Below are positions 17,747-27,042 of a stretch of 64,000 bases of DNA, in pieces. The notes under the pieces were generated by a model that did no database searches, was not told the DNA's origin, and saw only the letters and a list, made by a program, of their open reading frames with translations. The translations under genes were made by a program, and so were the position numbers. How positions within the stretch are numbered: the first letter of the stretch is position 1; each line of letters opens with the position of its first letter. The DNA is from Halalkalibacter alkalisediminis. Its GTDB lineage: Bacteria > Bacillota > Bacilli > Bacillales > Bacillaceae_D. The stretch spans positions 47,065 to 111,064 of the forward strand of contig NZ_JAQQWT010000011.1 of the NCBI RefSeq assembly GCF_028610705.1, read 5' to 3'.

Positions 17747-19177
17747 TTAACGCTTCGCCATTTCCTCAAGCAAGAGTTTATTCACCATTGGAGGATTTGC
17801 TTTTCCTTTTGAGGCTTTCATGATTTGACCAACCAGGAAGCCAATCGCTTTTTCTTTCCCGTTCTTGTAATCCTCAACCGATTGAGGATTATTGTCAAGA
17901 ACCTCTGTGACCATTTGTAGAATGGCCCCTTCGTCAGAGATTTGAACAAGTCCTTTGTCTTTAACGATTTGCTCAGCATCTCCACCGTTTTCAATTAATT
18001 CCTTGAACACACTTTTAGCAATTTTAGATGAGATTGTTCCTTTTTCAATCAGTTCAATCATCCCTGCTAAGCTTTTAGGAGTAAGAGCAATTTCATGAAG
18101 TTCTTTTTGTTCTGCATTTAAATAACCGGATACTTCGCCCATTAACCAGTTAGAAGCTTGCTTCGCTCCTACACCTTGTTCAATCGTCTCTTCAAAGAAG
18201 TCAGACATTTCTTTTGTTAACGTTAGAACGACTGCATCGTAAGCGGGTAATCCAAGCTCTTCTACATAACGCTTCTTTCTCGCATCTGGAAGTTCAGGGA
18301 TTTCAGCGCGAATACGCTCTTTCCACTCTTCATCAATATATAAATCGACTAGATCTGGCTCAGGGAAATAACGGTAATCATCAGATCCTTCTTTCACACG
18401 CATGAGAAGCGTTTTATTCGCTGCTTCATCATAACGACGTGTTTCCTGTTCAATGATCCCACCAGATAAAAGAACTTGTTCTTGACGTTTTTCCTCGTAC
18501 TCAAGACCTTTGCGAACAAAGTTGAACGAGTTCAAGTTTTTCAACTCTGCTTTTGTTCCGAATTTCTCTTGTCCAACAGGGCGCAAAGAAATATTCGCAT
18601 CACACCGCAATGAGCCTTCTTCCATTTTACAATCAGACACGCCTGTATATTGAATGATCGCTTTTAGCTTCTCCAAATAGGCATATGCTTCAGCAGGTGT
18701 ACGAATATCAGGCTCTGAAACGATCTCAATAAGAGGTGTTCCTTGACGGTTATAGTCTACTAAAGAGTAACCGCCTCCTGAGTGTGTTAACTTACCAGCA
18801 TCTTCCTCTAAATGAAGACGAGTAATTCCGATCCGCTTCTTCTCGCCTTCTACTTCAATTTCAATCCAGCCATGCTCCCCAATTGGCTTATCAAACTGAG
18901 AGATTTGGTATGCCTTCGGGTTATCTGGATAAAAATAGTTTTTGCGATCAAACTTTGTATCTGTAGCGACTTCACAATTAAGCGCCATTGCCGCTTTCAT
19001 CGCAAATTCAACCGCTGACTTATTTAATACAGGTAGTACACCTGGATATCCAAGATCAATGACACTCGTATTTGTATTCGGCTCTGATCCGAAGTGGTTC
19101 GGACTAGCTGAGAAAATTTTCGAGTCTGTCTTTAATTCAACGTGGACTTCAAGTCCGATAATCGTTTCGAAATTCAT
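17747..19177 (-). CDS. gatB: Asp-tRNA(Asn)/Glu-tRNA(Gln) amidotransferase subunit B
   Basis: Kinase-type subunit that binds the mischarged tRNA and activates its acyl carboxylate. Starts [15 protein letters not shown], with FCCP-less [20 protein letters not shown], the [11 protein letters not shown] metal/ATP loop and [10 protein letters not shown]; the C-terminal YqeY-like helical tail ends [11 protein letters not shown]. 476 residues, the usual length. The ATG at 19177 is preceded by GGGGGAGA; a 58-residue upstream extension overlaps gatA and is rejected. Third gene of gatCAB, 13 bases behind gatA. Bacilli lacking glutaminyl-tRNA synthetase need it for Gln-tRNA. Confidence 0.97.
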   Translation of the reverse strand: MNFETIIGLEVHVELKTDSKIFSASPNHFGSEPNTNTSVIDLGYPGVLPVLNKSAVEFAMKAAMALNCEVATDTKFDRKNYFYPDNPKAYQISQFDKPIGEHGWIEIEVEGEKKRIGITRLHLEEDAGKLTHSGGGYSLVDYNRQGTPLIEIVSEPDIRTPAEAYAYLEKLKAIIQYTGVSDCKMEEGSLRCDANISLRPVGQEKFGTKAELKNLNSFNFVRKGLEYEEKRQEQVLLSGGIIEQETRRYDEAANKTLLMRVKEGSDDYRYFPEPDLVDLYIDEEWKERIRAEIPELPDARKKRYVEELGLPAYDAVVLTLTKEMSDFFEETIEQGVGAKQASNWLMGEVSGYLNAEQKELHEIALTPKSLAGMIELIEKGTISSKIAKSVFKELIENGGDAEQIVKDKGLVQISDEGAILQMVTEVLDNNPQSVEDYKNGKEKAIGFLVGQIMKASKGKANPPMVNKLLLEEMAKR

Positions 19178-19190
19178 CGCAGTCTCCCCC

Positions 19191-20648
19191 TTACAACGTC
19201 GGTTTTTGCGTGTGATAGTCTGTTGCTTGTTCAAAAGCATGTGCCACACGATAAACGGTGCTTTCATCAAAATGTTTACCAATAATTTGTAATCCGAGTG
19301 GAAGACCATCTTTAAATCCACACGGTACGGAAATTCCAGGAACGCCTGCAAGGTTTACCGGAATCGTTAAGATGTCATTTGCATACATCGTTAATGGATC
19401 TTTTGTATTTTCACCGATCTTAAACGCAGGTGTCGGCGTTGTTGGTCCAATAATGACGTCATATTTTTCAAAGACTTTTTCAAAGTCTTGTTTAATTAAT
19501 GTACGGACTTGTTGGGCTTTTTTATAGTAAGCATCATAATAACCAGAGCTAAGCGCAAATGTTCCAAGCATAATACGACGCTTCACTTCATCTCCGAAGC
19601 CTTCTGCACGTGTTTGCTTGTACATTTCAAGAAGATTTTCTGCATTATCCGTCCGGTAACCGTAACGAACTCCATCAAAGCGAGCAAGGTTCGCTGAAGC
19701 TTCAGATGAAGAAATCAAATAATAGGTTGCAAGCGCGTATTTTGAATGTGGTAGTGAAACCTCTTCCCATGTAGCGCCTTGTCCTTCAAGTACTTTTAAA
19801 GCATCTAGAACGGATTGCTTAACTTCTTCTTGCACACCTTCACCTAAGTACTCTTTTGGCACAGCGATTTTCAACCCTTTTACATCACCCGTAAGAGCAG
19901 ATAAAAAGTCTGGAACTTCCACATTGGCAGAAGTTCCGTCCATTGGGTCTAAGCCTGTAATGGATTGTAGTAAGTATGCATTGTCCTCAACGTTACGAGT
20001 AATCGGACCAATTTGATCAAGTGATGAGGCAAAAGCCACTAATCCAAAACGTGATACTCGTCCATATGTAGGTTTTAATCCAACTACACCACAAAACGAT
20101 GCCGGTTGACGGATCGATCCACCCGTATCCGATCCTAACGAGAAAGGAACTTCTCCAGCTGCAACGGCAGCAGCTGAACCACCACTCGAACCACCTGGTA
20201 CTGTATCAAGATTCCAAGGGTTTCTTGTTTCTTGAAGGGCAGAGTTCTCAGTAGAAGACCCCATCGCAAATTCGTCCATATTCAGCTTACCAATTGTGAT
20301 CGCTTGAGCTCCTCTCAGCTTTTGCACAACCGTAGCATCATAGATTGGATCGAAATTCTCAAGTATGCGACTCGAACAAGTCGTACGTAAGTTTTTCGTT
20401 ACAATGTTATCTTTTATACCAATCGGCATCCCAAATAATAATCCACGTTCGGCGTCTGAACTAAGAGCTTCGTCCAACTCCTGAGCATATGCACGTGCTT
20501 TTTCTTCATCTAAAGTGACAAACGCTTTAACGCTACCATCTACTTCGCTAATTCGTTTGTATGATTCATCAACGAGATCAGAGACTTTCACTTCTTTGTT
20601 TAGAAGCATCGTATGAAGCTCTGACATCTTATGGTCAAATAAAGACAT
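19191..20648 (-). CDS. gatA: Asp-tRNA(Asn)/Glu-tRNA(Gln) amidotransferase subunit A
   Basis: Amidase subunit that releases ammonia from glutamine for tRNA-bound transamidation. The amidase-signature Ser-cisSer-Lys triad is visible: Lys in GIKDNIVTK, and the serines in [16 protein letters not shown] and [12 protein letters not shown]. 485 residues, normal. Ribosome site GGGGAGG 9 bases before the ATG. Second in the operon, 18 bases after gatC. Confidence 0.97.
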   Translation of the reverse strand: MSLFDHKMSELHTMLLNKEVKVSDLVDESYKRISEVDGSVKAFVTLDEEKARAYAQELDEALSSDAERGLLFGMPIGIKDNIVTKNLRTTCSSRILENFDPIYDATVVQKLRGAQAITIGKLNMDEFAMGSSTENSALQETRNPWNLDTVPGGSSGGSAAAVAAGEVPFSLGSDTGGSIRQPASFCGVVGLKPTYGRVSRFGLVAFASSLDQIGPITRNVEDNAYLLQSITGLDPMDGTSANVEVPDFLSALTGDVKGLKIAVPKEYLGEGVQEEVKQSVLDALKVLEGQGATWEEVSLPHSKYALATYYLISSSEASANLARFDGVRYGYRTDNAENLLEMYKQTRAEGFGDEVKRRIMLGTFALSSGYYDAYYKKAQQVRTLIKQDFEKVFEKYDVIIGPTTPTPAFKIGENTKDPLTMYANDILTIPVNLAGVPGISVPCGFKDGLPLGLQIIGKHFDESTVYRVAHAFEQATDYHTQKPTL

Positions 20649-20666
20649 GAAGCTTGTCCTCCCCTA

Positions 20667-20957
20667 CTATTCTATAATTGACGGTACACGGATTTGTCCG
20701 TCTTCATGGTCTGGTGCATTTTTCAATACATCTTCAATTGGTAATCCTTTAGTTGCCTTGTCCTCACGTAGTACATTCTTCATATCAAGAACATGTGTAG
20801 TTGGCTTTACACCTGTTGTATCTAATTCATTCAACTGCTCTGCAAACGTAATAATGGCATCTAATTGTTCTGTGAACATTTTCGCTTCTTCTTCTGTAAT
20901 CGCAAGTCTAGCGAGATTAGCGACGTGCTTGACTTGTTCCTCTTGGATTCGTGACAT
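20667..20957 (-). CDS. gatC: Asp-tRNA(Asn)/Glu-tRNA(Gln) amidotransferase subunit C
   Basis: Small belt-like subunit that stabilises the GatA-GatB complex. 96 residues, beginning [20 protein letters not shown] and ending with the conserved [21 protein letters not shown] segment. AAGGAG lies 5 bases before the ATG. First gene of the operon, about 40 bases downstream of a good sigma-A promoter. Confidence 0.96.
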   Translation of the reverse strand: MSRIQEEQVKHVANLARLAITEEEAKMFTEQLDAIITFAEQLNELDTTGVKPTTHVLDMKNVLREDKATKGLPIEDVLKNAPDHEDGQIRVPSIIE

Positions 20958-21005
20958 TTCTCCTTCACCTCCGAAAAAATTTCGAGCATTTTGACAATAT
21001 GATTA

Positions 21006-21034
21006 ATAATACCAAATAACCCTTTCACAGGCAA
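21006..21034 (-). promoter_or_regulatory. Sigma-A promoter of gatCAB
   Basis: Minus strand: -35 TTGCCT (21034-21029), 17-base spacer, -10 TATTAT (21011-21006). Confidence 0.75.
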
Positions 21035-21117
21035 CAAAGCCCAAGTAGTGTAAACTTTGCATAAGATAGGTGTCATCCTGCTTTTTTAGAGTAGAAAGAA
21101 GCGTCACTGTAGTGTAG

Positions 21118-21300
21118 AGACGCGGTAGAGTGAGTATCTGTATTAGGTTAGGTAAGGAAATTATTTTTTCTAAATAAAAATAGAGGTACTCACTGCGCCC
21201 AATAAGTGCCTCAAGATTTTAGATACTAAAAATATAAGTAGTTAATTCTCCCTTTAGGTATCTCTATTTTTCAGTTACTACAATACAGGTACCTAATGCT
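21118..21300. other. Structured intergenic element between gatC promoter and opuE terminator
   Basis: Nested inverted repeats: an outer imperfect pair (GAGTATCTGTATTAGG near 21132 and AATACAGGTACCT near 21282), an inner pair (AAAAATAGAGGTAC near 21177 and GGTATCTCTATTTTT near 21257), and a central hairpin GAGGTACT / AGTGCCTC (21183-21213). No open frame. It could be a small RNA or a miniature mobile element; no family was recognised. Confidence 0.4.
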
Positions 21301-21315
21301 CCATTTTGCAAACAA

Positions 21316-21352
21316 AACAAAATCCTCTCTTAGTCATTACTAAGAGAGGATG
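21316..21352 (-). terminator. Terminator of the opuE operon
   Basis: Perfect 13-bp stem ATCCTCTCTTAGT / ACTAAGAGAGGAT with a 4-base loop, followed on the minus strand by TTTTGTTTTG. Confidence 0.92.
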
Positions 21353-21356
21353 GATC

Positions 21357-22868
21357 TTACGATAATACTTCCTGTTTCGATTTCTCAAATTCTTCCTGAA
21401 TGTCCTTTGAAGGCTCTTGGCCAAGGATACTAATTACCACGATGGCCATCCAAGCGAGAATAAAACCTGGAATGATCTCGTAAAGGCCTAATATCGGAAA
21501 TTGTTCCGCAGAAAAGCCGAACCACGTATCTAATTCCGCCCAAATAATCACGGTTAGACCACCCACTACCATTCCGGCTAAAGCTCCGTTTCTCGTCATT
21601 CGTTTCCAGAATAACGCGAGGATCAGTACTGGACCGAATGCTGCTCCAAATCCAGCCCAAGCATAACCAACTAGATCGAGGACCGAACTTTCTGGATTGT
21701 AGGCAAGTACAATTGCGATTAACGCAATCAGAACAACCCCGAATCTCCCTACCCAAACAAGCTCTGTTTGAGAGGCATTTTTTCTAATAAACCCTTTATA
21801 AACATCTTCTGCTAGAGCACTAGAAGAAACTAAAAGTTGTGAATCAATGGTACTCATAATCGCCGATAAAATCGCAGCTAACAAGAAGCCCGCTACCCAA
21901 GGATTAAAGAGCACTTGAGTAAACATAATAAATAATGTCTCATGAGATCCATCAGCAAGCGGCTGACCTCCTGGACCATTTACTGAGAAGTAAGCAATCC
22001 CTACAAAACCAGTGAAAATCGCCCCAAATAAGGCAAGGACCATCCATGTCATACCGACTGCGCGGGCTTTCGGTATTTCTTTTACTGATTTAACAGCCAT
22101 AAAACGTGTAACAATATGAGGTTGACCAAAATAACCTAAACCCCAAGCAAGTAAGGAAACGACACCAATAAACGTTGCTCCTTGAAATGCATCTAAGTAG
22201 GATGGATCCATCACACCGACGGTATTAACCGTCTCCCTCCATCCTCCCATATTTGAGATTGCTACAATGGGAACAATAATTAACGCCAAGAACATTAAAA
22301 TCCCTTGAAAGAAGTCCGTCCAACTTACAGCTAAGAAACCACCTAAAAATGTATACGATATAATAACTAATGCACCAATCCATAAAGCTTGTGTATACGT
22401 CATACCAAACGAAGCTTCAAAAAGTAGGGCACCACCTACAAGACCTGAAGACGTATAAAAGGCAAAGAAAATAAGAATAAGAAGGGCCGAGATAATACGC
22501 AATGCCTTCGAACGGTCATGAAAACGATTCTCCAAAAATTCTGGTAGAGTAATAGAATCATTTGCTATTTTTGTATAAGTTCTAAGTCTTGCTGCGATAA
22601 ACTGCCAATTTAAATAAGCACCAATAGCGAGACCAACTGCTATCCAAATTTCACCCATACCACTGACATACATGGCACCTGGCAATCCAAGTAAGAGCCA
22701 ACTACTCATGTCTGAAGCCCCAGCACTAAGCGCCGCCACACTTCCTCCGAGTCGACGTCCCCCTAGAACATAATCGGATAAATTACTTGTTAACCGGTAC
22801 GCAACCAGTCCGATCGCAAGCATTCCTACTAAATAAATAATAAACGTAATAATCGTAGCTAATTCCAA
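21357..22868 (-). CDS. opuE: Na+/proline symporter, OpuE-like (SSS family)
   Basis: Sodium-driven proline uptake. The 503-residue protein carries GASDMSSWLLLGLPGA, SYTFLGGFLAVSWTDFFQG, WGLGYFGQPHIVTRFM and IMSTIDSQLLVSSSALAED, matching the truncated PutP at the left end. Its place between camS/ligA and gatCAB is that of opuE in B. subtilis, where proline is imported as an osmoprotectant, so the symbol rests mainly on synteny. Translation starts at a TTG (22868) behind an AGAAGGAGGAG ribosome site located inside the last codons of a 34-residue gene that ends 2 bases upstream; the two are clearly coupled. Confidence 0.9.
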   Translation of the reverse strand: MELATIITFIIYLVGMLAIGLVAYRLTSNLSDYVLGGRRLGGSVAALSAGASDMSSWLLLGLPGAMYVSGMGEIWIAVGLAIGAYLNWQFIAARLRTYTKIANDSITLPEFLENRFHDRSKALRIISALLILIFFAFYTSSGLVGGALLFEASFGMTYTQALWIGALVIISYTFLGGFLAVSWTDFFQGILMFLALIIVPIVAISNMGGWRETVNTVGVMDPSYLDAFQGATFIGVVSLLAWGLGYFGQPHIVTRFMAVKSVKEIPKARAVGMTWMVLALFGAIFTGFVGIAYFSVNGPGGQPLADGSHETLFIMFTQVLFNPWVAGFLLAAILSAIMSTIDSQLLVSSSALAEDVYKGFIRKNASQTELVWVGRFGVVLIALIAIVLAYNPESSVLDLVGYAWAGFGAAFGPVLILALFWKRMTRNGALAGMVVGGLTVIIWAELDTWFGFSAEQFPILGLYEIIPGFILAWMAIVVISILGQEPSKDIQEEFEKSKQEVLS

Positions 22869-22870
22869 AT

Positions 22871-22975
22871 TTACTCACTCCTCCTTCTAAGTAATGAGAT
22901 GATTGATAAAACAATTAATAAAGGCATCGGAACGTACAGCAAAAACCAAGTTGCTGTTGTTAAACCGTAATCCAT
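22871..22975 (-). CDS. Symporter small accessory protein (34 aa)
   Basis: ATG at 22975 is preceded by a near-perfect ribosome site AAGGAGG. The peptide has one hydrophobic span (TWFLLYVPMPLLIVLSIISL) and ends in a basic RRRSE tail; its codons for RRR supply the ribosome site of the transporter gene, which begins 2 bases after its stop. Small one-span proteins encoded directly in front of solute:Na+ symporters are known in bacilli as symporter small accessory proteins; a role in assembly or regulation of the transporter is inferred. Confidence 0.8.
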   Translation of the reverse strand: MDYGLTTATWFLLYVPMPLLIVLSIISLLRRRSE

Positions 22976-23277
22976 CTATGGCACCTCCTTAACTAAACCC
23001 GCTTTTGGAAGATCTATGCAACCATTCTGTATAACATTACATAAACAAGCGTTTGTTTAAATCACACTCGCAAAATGGACCTCCTATATACCATAACATA
23101 ATATTAATTTCAGAACATTTAAACACAGTTAAACCCTCTCAACTTTATGGATATTTATTCACCACCACTTCAGATGCAAACGTTTTTAGCGCTATATACT
23201 GATATACATACATCTAGACTAATCTTCATTAATTTCTCTCCCCCACTAAAGCAAACGCGTAATAATCGTTTCTCTAT
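22976..23277 (-). other. Upstream region of opuE
   Basis: Promoter region of the opuE operon. A short inverted repeat AAACAA / TTGTTT lies at about 23041-23057, and AT-rich -10-like hexamers occur nearby, but no unambiguous sigma-A or sigma-B promoter could be assigned. Confidence 0.35.
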
Positions 23278-23320
23278 AACAAAAGAACCTTCTGGTTTTT
23301 TCCAATCAGAAGGTTCTTTC
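23278..23320 (-). terminator. Terminator of the nucleoside ABC transporter operon
   Basis: Arms AAAGAACCTTCTG (23282-23294) and CAGAAGGTTCTTT (23307-23319), right at the nupQ stop, followed on the minus strand by TTTGTTAT. Confidence 0.88.
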
Positions 23321-23324
23321 TCTG

Positions 23325-24287
23325 TCATCTTGACCCTTTTACATAAGGTTTTCCAATTGCTTTTGGCCCTTCAGCACGTCCTACAAATCCAGCAAGTGCT
23401 AAAATCGTTAAAACATAAGGTGCGGTCAAAAGAAACACAGACGGGACATTAGCTAGTAATGGAATTTGTGCTCCTGTAATACTTAACGCTTGGGCCAATC
23501 CGAAGAATAAGGCTGCTCCCAACACACCAAGTGGATTCCACTTCCCGAATATTAACGCAGCGAGTGCCATAAATCCTTGACCGACAATCGTCGTACCCGA
23601 GAAGTTCCCTGAAACAGTCACCGCAAATACGGCTCCACCTAGTCCAGCAAAAGCTCCACTTAACATAACTCCTATATAACGCATGCGAACCACGTTGATC
23701 CCCATCGTATCAGCAGCCATCGGATGCTCCCCAACGGATCTGAGACGAAGACCAAACGGAGTATAGAACACTACAAAATACACAACGATTGCAAATAAAA
23801 TGGCAATGTACGATGTTATATAGACATTCGAGAAGAACAACGGACCAATAATCGGAATATCACTTAGTACAGGAACATCAAAACGATAAATGCGGTTACG
23901 GATATAATCCGTTTGCCCTTTTCCATACATTAATCGAATAAGGAAAACACTTAATCCTACCGCTAAAAAGTTTAGAGCGACGCCACTTACAATCTGATCC
24001 GCTCGAAACGTAATTGAAGCAACAGCATGAAATAATGAGAAAGCAGCTCCAATCATAACGGCCGCGAGCATCGCCAGCCAAACAGAAGAACCTCCAAATC
24101 CCATTCCTTCTAGTGTCAATGTGACTACAATTCCAGTAAACGCTCCAATTACCATAAGTCCTTCTAACCCGATATTAACAACACCAGAACGTTCACTAAA
24201 CAAACCACCTAAACCAGTTAAGATAAGGGGAGCAGCTGCGTAGATCGCTGCAGGTATGACAAGCGCCAATATTTGCATGAAATCCAT
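23325..24287 (-). CDS. nupQ: Nucleoside ABC transporter permease
   Basis: Second membrane subunit of a BMP-type ABC importer. 320 residues, hydrophobic, with the family signatures LGGLFSERSGVVNIGLEGLM near the N-terminus and RMRYIGVMLSGAFAGLGGAVFAV, plus FMALAALIFGKWNPLG in the C-terminal half. Starts immediately after the stop of the first permease (adjacent bases 24288/24287). Last gene of nupNOPQ. In B. subtilis the orthologous YufQ works with NupN/O/P in guanosine uptake; the exact nucleoside here is inferred. Confidence 0.9.
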   Translation of the reverse strand: MDFMQILALVIPAAIYAAAPLILTGLGGLFSERSGVVNIGLEGLMVIGAFTGIVVTLTLEGMGFGGSSVWLAMLAAVMIGAAFSLFHAVASITFRADQIVSGVALNFLAVGLSVFLIRLMYGKGQTDYIRNRIYRFDVPVLSDIPIIGPLFFSNVYITSYIAILFAIVVYFVVFYTPFGLRLRSVGEHPMAADTMGINVVRMRYIGVMLSGAFAGLGGAVFAVTVSGNFSGTTIVGQGFMALAALIFGKWNPLGVLGAALFFGLAQALSITGAQIPLLANVPSVFLLTAPYVLTILALAGFVGRAEGPKAIGKPYVKGSR

Positions 24288-25349
24288 TTAAATCCCCTCC
24301 TTCTTAATTCGATTCATAACCCAGCGAATGATGTAACTAGATGCTACAAAGAAAATAATTAGGGCGATAACAATGTCGATTAATTCAACAGGTACGCCCG
24401 CTTTTGATTGCATGTTTAACGCACCAATTTGCAACCCACCAAATAGGAAGGAAGCTAATAAAACCCCTACTCCCGTATTCGCACCTAATAAGGCTACGGC
24501 GATACCGTCAAAACCGACTCCAGTGAACCCAGAAAGAATGCTCATATAACCATAAGTTCCTAGACCTTCCATCGCACCGGCAACACCAGCAAATCCTCCA
24601 GAAATCACCATCGCAAGAACGATGTTTTTCTTGACATTCATACCAGAATATTGCGAAGCATGTTGGTTAAACCCAACGGCACGAAGCTCAAACCCTTTTG
24701 ATGTTTTCCATAAAATAAACCACATGACAACACAACCTAGGAGCGCCACAATAAATCCATAGTGTAGCCTCGAATAGTCTGTCAATGATTGTAAAAATGG
24801 AGATGCAAGTGAAGCAGATTTCGAGATCGCTTCCGTCCGCTCTCCTGGTACTAGTAAAAAGGCGCGAATCAAATAATTAGCTGTATATAAAGCAATATAG
24901 TTCATCATAATCGTTACAATAACTTCATGAACTTGAAAACGAGCCTTTAAAATACCAGGGATGAATCCCCATAACGCCCCAGCCAGTGCTCCAGCAAGGA
25001 TGGCTACCGGCAAATGAATCAATTTAGGTAATTCTAGTACAATCCCCACATACACAGAAGCAAGCCAACCGACAATTACTTGACCTTCTACCCCAATATT
25101 AAATAGTCCCGTTCGGAAAGCAAATGCTACCGCAAGACCAGATAAAATGAGAGGGGTCATCGTTCTGATCGTCTCACCAATGTAGTACGTATCACTAAAA
25201 ATTCCCGCCAACAATGCAGAGTAACCTAATACTGGATTGTAGCCAGTAAAAAGCATGACAATCGCGCCAATTAAGATCCCTAATAAGACAGCTATTAAAG
25301 GAACAGCTAACGATATCAACTTATTTTTTGGAAGCAATTTTTTCATCAT
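24288..25349 (-). CDS. nupP: Nucleoside ABC transporter permease
   Basis: First membrane subunit of the importer, 353 residues. Contains IRTMTPLILSGLAVAFAFRT with GLFNIGVEGQVIVGW, the long central loop and the AMVISGGFAGVAGAMEGLG signature of the BMP-transporter permeases; ends in a basic RIKKEGI. Overlaps the ATPase gene by four bases (ATGA type), which indicates coupled synthesis. Confidence 0.9.
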   Translation of the reverse strand: MMKKLLPKNKLISLAVPLIAVLLGILIGAIVMLFTGYNPVLGYSALLAGIFSDTYYIGETIRTMTPLILSGLAVAFAFRTGLFNIGVEGQVIVGWLASVYVGIVLELPKLIHLPVAILAGALAGALWGFIPGILKARFQVHEVIVTIMMNYIALYTANYLIRAFLLVPGERTEAISKSASLASPFLQSLTDYSRLHYGFIVALLGCVVMWFILWKTSKGFELRAVGFNQHASQYSGMNVKKNIVLAMVISGGFAGVAGAMEGLGTYGYMSILSGFTGVGFDGIAVALLGANTGVGVLLASFLFGGLQIGALNMQSKAGVPVELIDIVIALIIFFVASSYIIRWVMNRIKKEGI

Positions 25350-26875
25350 CTTGCTTTACCTTCCTTCTCCTTCTTGCCACCAGCCATCAGTAAACCTAAT
25401 TCTCGTTCATTCGTTTGATCAGCATCGACAATGTCTACAATTTCTCCTTCATACATAACAGCAATTCGATCACTTACGTTCAAGATCTCATCTAATTCTA
25501 ATGACATAAGAAGGACCGCTCTCCCTTTATCCCGCTCCATCACAAGCCTTCTATGAATGGATTCAATTGCACCAACATCTAAACCACGAGTTGGTTGCGC
25601 CGCAATTAAGAAGTCTGGTGAGCGGTCGACCTCACGTGCAATAATGGCCTTTTGTTGATTTCCTCCAGATAAAGCACGAGCCAGTGTGTATTCACTCGGT
25701 GTTCGCACATCAAAGTCTTCAATCAAAGATCGAGCTTTTTTATAAATTTCATGATGATTTAAAATGCCATTTTTTGAGTACGGCTTATGATAATACGTTT
25801 GTAAAACAATATTTTCTCCAATGGTGAAATCCAATACAAGACCATGCTTATGCCGATCCTCAGGGATATGTCCGAGACCAGACTCTGTCACCTTACGAGG
25901 TTTGAAATTAGTCACATCTTTACCATTTAATGAAACAATGCCTGATTCTGCTTTACGTAAACCTGTAATAGCTTCTATTAATTCTGACTGTCCGTTCCCA
26001 TCAACACCAGCAAGTCCAATGATTTCTCCTGCTTTTAAATCTAGACTCAAATTGTTAACAGCCGTTACCCCTCGTGAATCATTTACAGTTAAGTTTTTAA
26101 TTCTTAGAACTGTTTCTTTTGGGTTAGCAGGACCTTTTTCTACACTGAAATTGACTTCGCGTCCGACCATCATCGCTGCTAACTTATCCGGATTCGTATC
26201 GCTGACATCAACGGTCCCAATTCCCTTCCCACGTCTAATAACGGTACAACGATCACAAACCGCCATAATCTCTTTTAGTTTGTGAGTAATCAAAATAATG
26301 GACTTTCCTTCATTCACCAACGTCTTCATTATACTGATCAACTCTTGAATTTCTTGTGGGGTTAAAACGGCGGTAGGTTCATCGAGAATAAGAATATCAG
26401 CACCGCGATAAAGCGTTTTTAAGATCTCTACTCGTTGTTGCATCCCAACAGAAATATTCTCAATTTTTGCATATGGATCTACCTTTAAACCGTATCGGTT
26501 CGAGATTTCTTCTACTTCTTTAGCTGCTTTTTTTATATTAATTCTGCCAAACTTTTTAGGCTCATTTCCTAAAATAATATTTTCTGTAACTGTGAATTTA
26601 TCAACAAGCATAAAATGTTGATGGACCATTCCTATCCCAAGATTGTTCGCTACATTCGGGTCGGTAATTTTTACTTTTTCCCCACGAACGACAATTTCAC
26701 CTTGTTCAGGTTGATATAATCCAAATAACACGTTCATTAAAGTGGATTTGCCCGCTCCATTTTCACCAAGGAGAGCATGAACTTCTCCCTTTTTTACTTG
26801 AAGTGTGATATTATCATTTGCCACAATTCCAGGAAATTCTTTACGAATGTTATTCATTTCAATAACATAGCTCAC
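25346..26875 (-). CDS. nupO: Nucleoside ABC transporter, duplicated ATPase
   Basis: Energises nucleoside import. Two ABC domains in one 509-residue chain: domain 1 with Walker A GENGAGKST, signature ISVGMQQRVEI and Walker B ILILDEPTAVL; domain 2 with the relaxed Walker A GVDGNGQSEL, signature LSGGNQQKAI and the degenerate Walker B FLIAAQPTRGLDVGA. In the second Walker B the usual catalytic Glu is absent, as in sugar/nucleoside members of this family, so only one site is expected to hydrolyse ATP. Separated from the binding-protein gene by two hairpins. Confidence 0.94.
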   Translation of the reverse strand: MSYVIEMNNIRKEFPGIVANDNITLQVKKGEVHALLGENGAGKSTLMNVLFGLYQPEQGEIVVRGEKVKITDPNVANNLGIGMVHQHFMLVDKFTVTENIILGNEPKKFGRINIKKAAKEVEEISNRYGLKVDPYAKIENISVGMQQRVEILKTLYRGADILILDEPTAVLTPQEIQELISIMKTLVNEGKSIILITHKLKEIMAVCDRCTVIRRGKGIGTVDVSDTNPDKLAAMMVGREVNFSVEKGPANPKETVLRIKNLTVNDSRGVTAVNNLSLDLKAGEIIGLAGVDGNGQSELIEAITGLRKAESGIVSLNGKDVTNFKPRKVTESGLGHIPEDRHKHGLVLDFTIGENIVLQTYYHKPYSKNGILNHHEIYKKARSLIEDFDVRTPSEYTLARALSGGNQQKAIIAREVDRSPDFLIAAQPTRGLDVGAIESIHRRLVMERDKGRAVLLMSLELDEILNVSDRIAVMYEGEIVDIVDADQTNERELGLLMAGGKKEKEGKAR

Positions 26876-26931
26876 CTGTAAATCACTCCTAACCTTTCAA
26901 TACTTGAACCGTCATTTCTTATCTAAAAGAG

Positions 26932-26971
26932 GCAATGAAGGATTGGGCAATTAACAATCCTTCATTGTCCC
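26932..26971 (-). other. Intercistronic hairpin between nupN and nupO
   Basis: Long stem GGCAATGAAGGATTG / CAATCCTTCATTGTCC with a 9-base loop and no T run. It lies behind the terminator at 27000 and may act as an RNA-processing or mRNA-stability element. Confidence 0.6.
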
Positions 26972-26997
26972 TTCTTCACACGATTTATGTAAGATTG

Positions 26998-27031
26998 AAA
27001 ACAAAAGGCTAGTGCGATACTAGCCTTTTGC
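26998..27031 (-). terminator. Partial terminator behind nupN
   Basis: Minus strand: AAAAGGCTAGT, 5-base loop, ACTAGCCTTTT, then GTTTT. It sits 12 bases after the binding-protein gene and inside the operon, a common way of making more binding protein than ATPase. Confidence 0.82.
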
Positions 27032-27042
27032 CTTAAAAAAAT

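Noticed and set aside
17747..19351. GatB start 58 codons upstream
   Set aside because: Extension overlaps gatA, has no ribosome site and no family match; Met at 19177 begins the conserved sequence.
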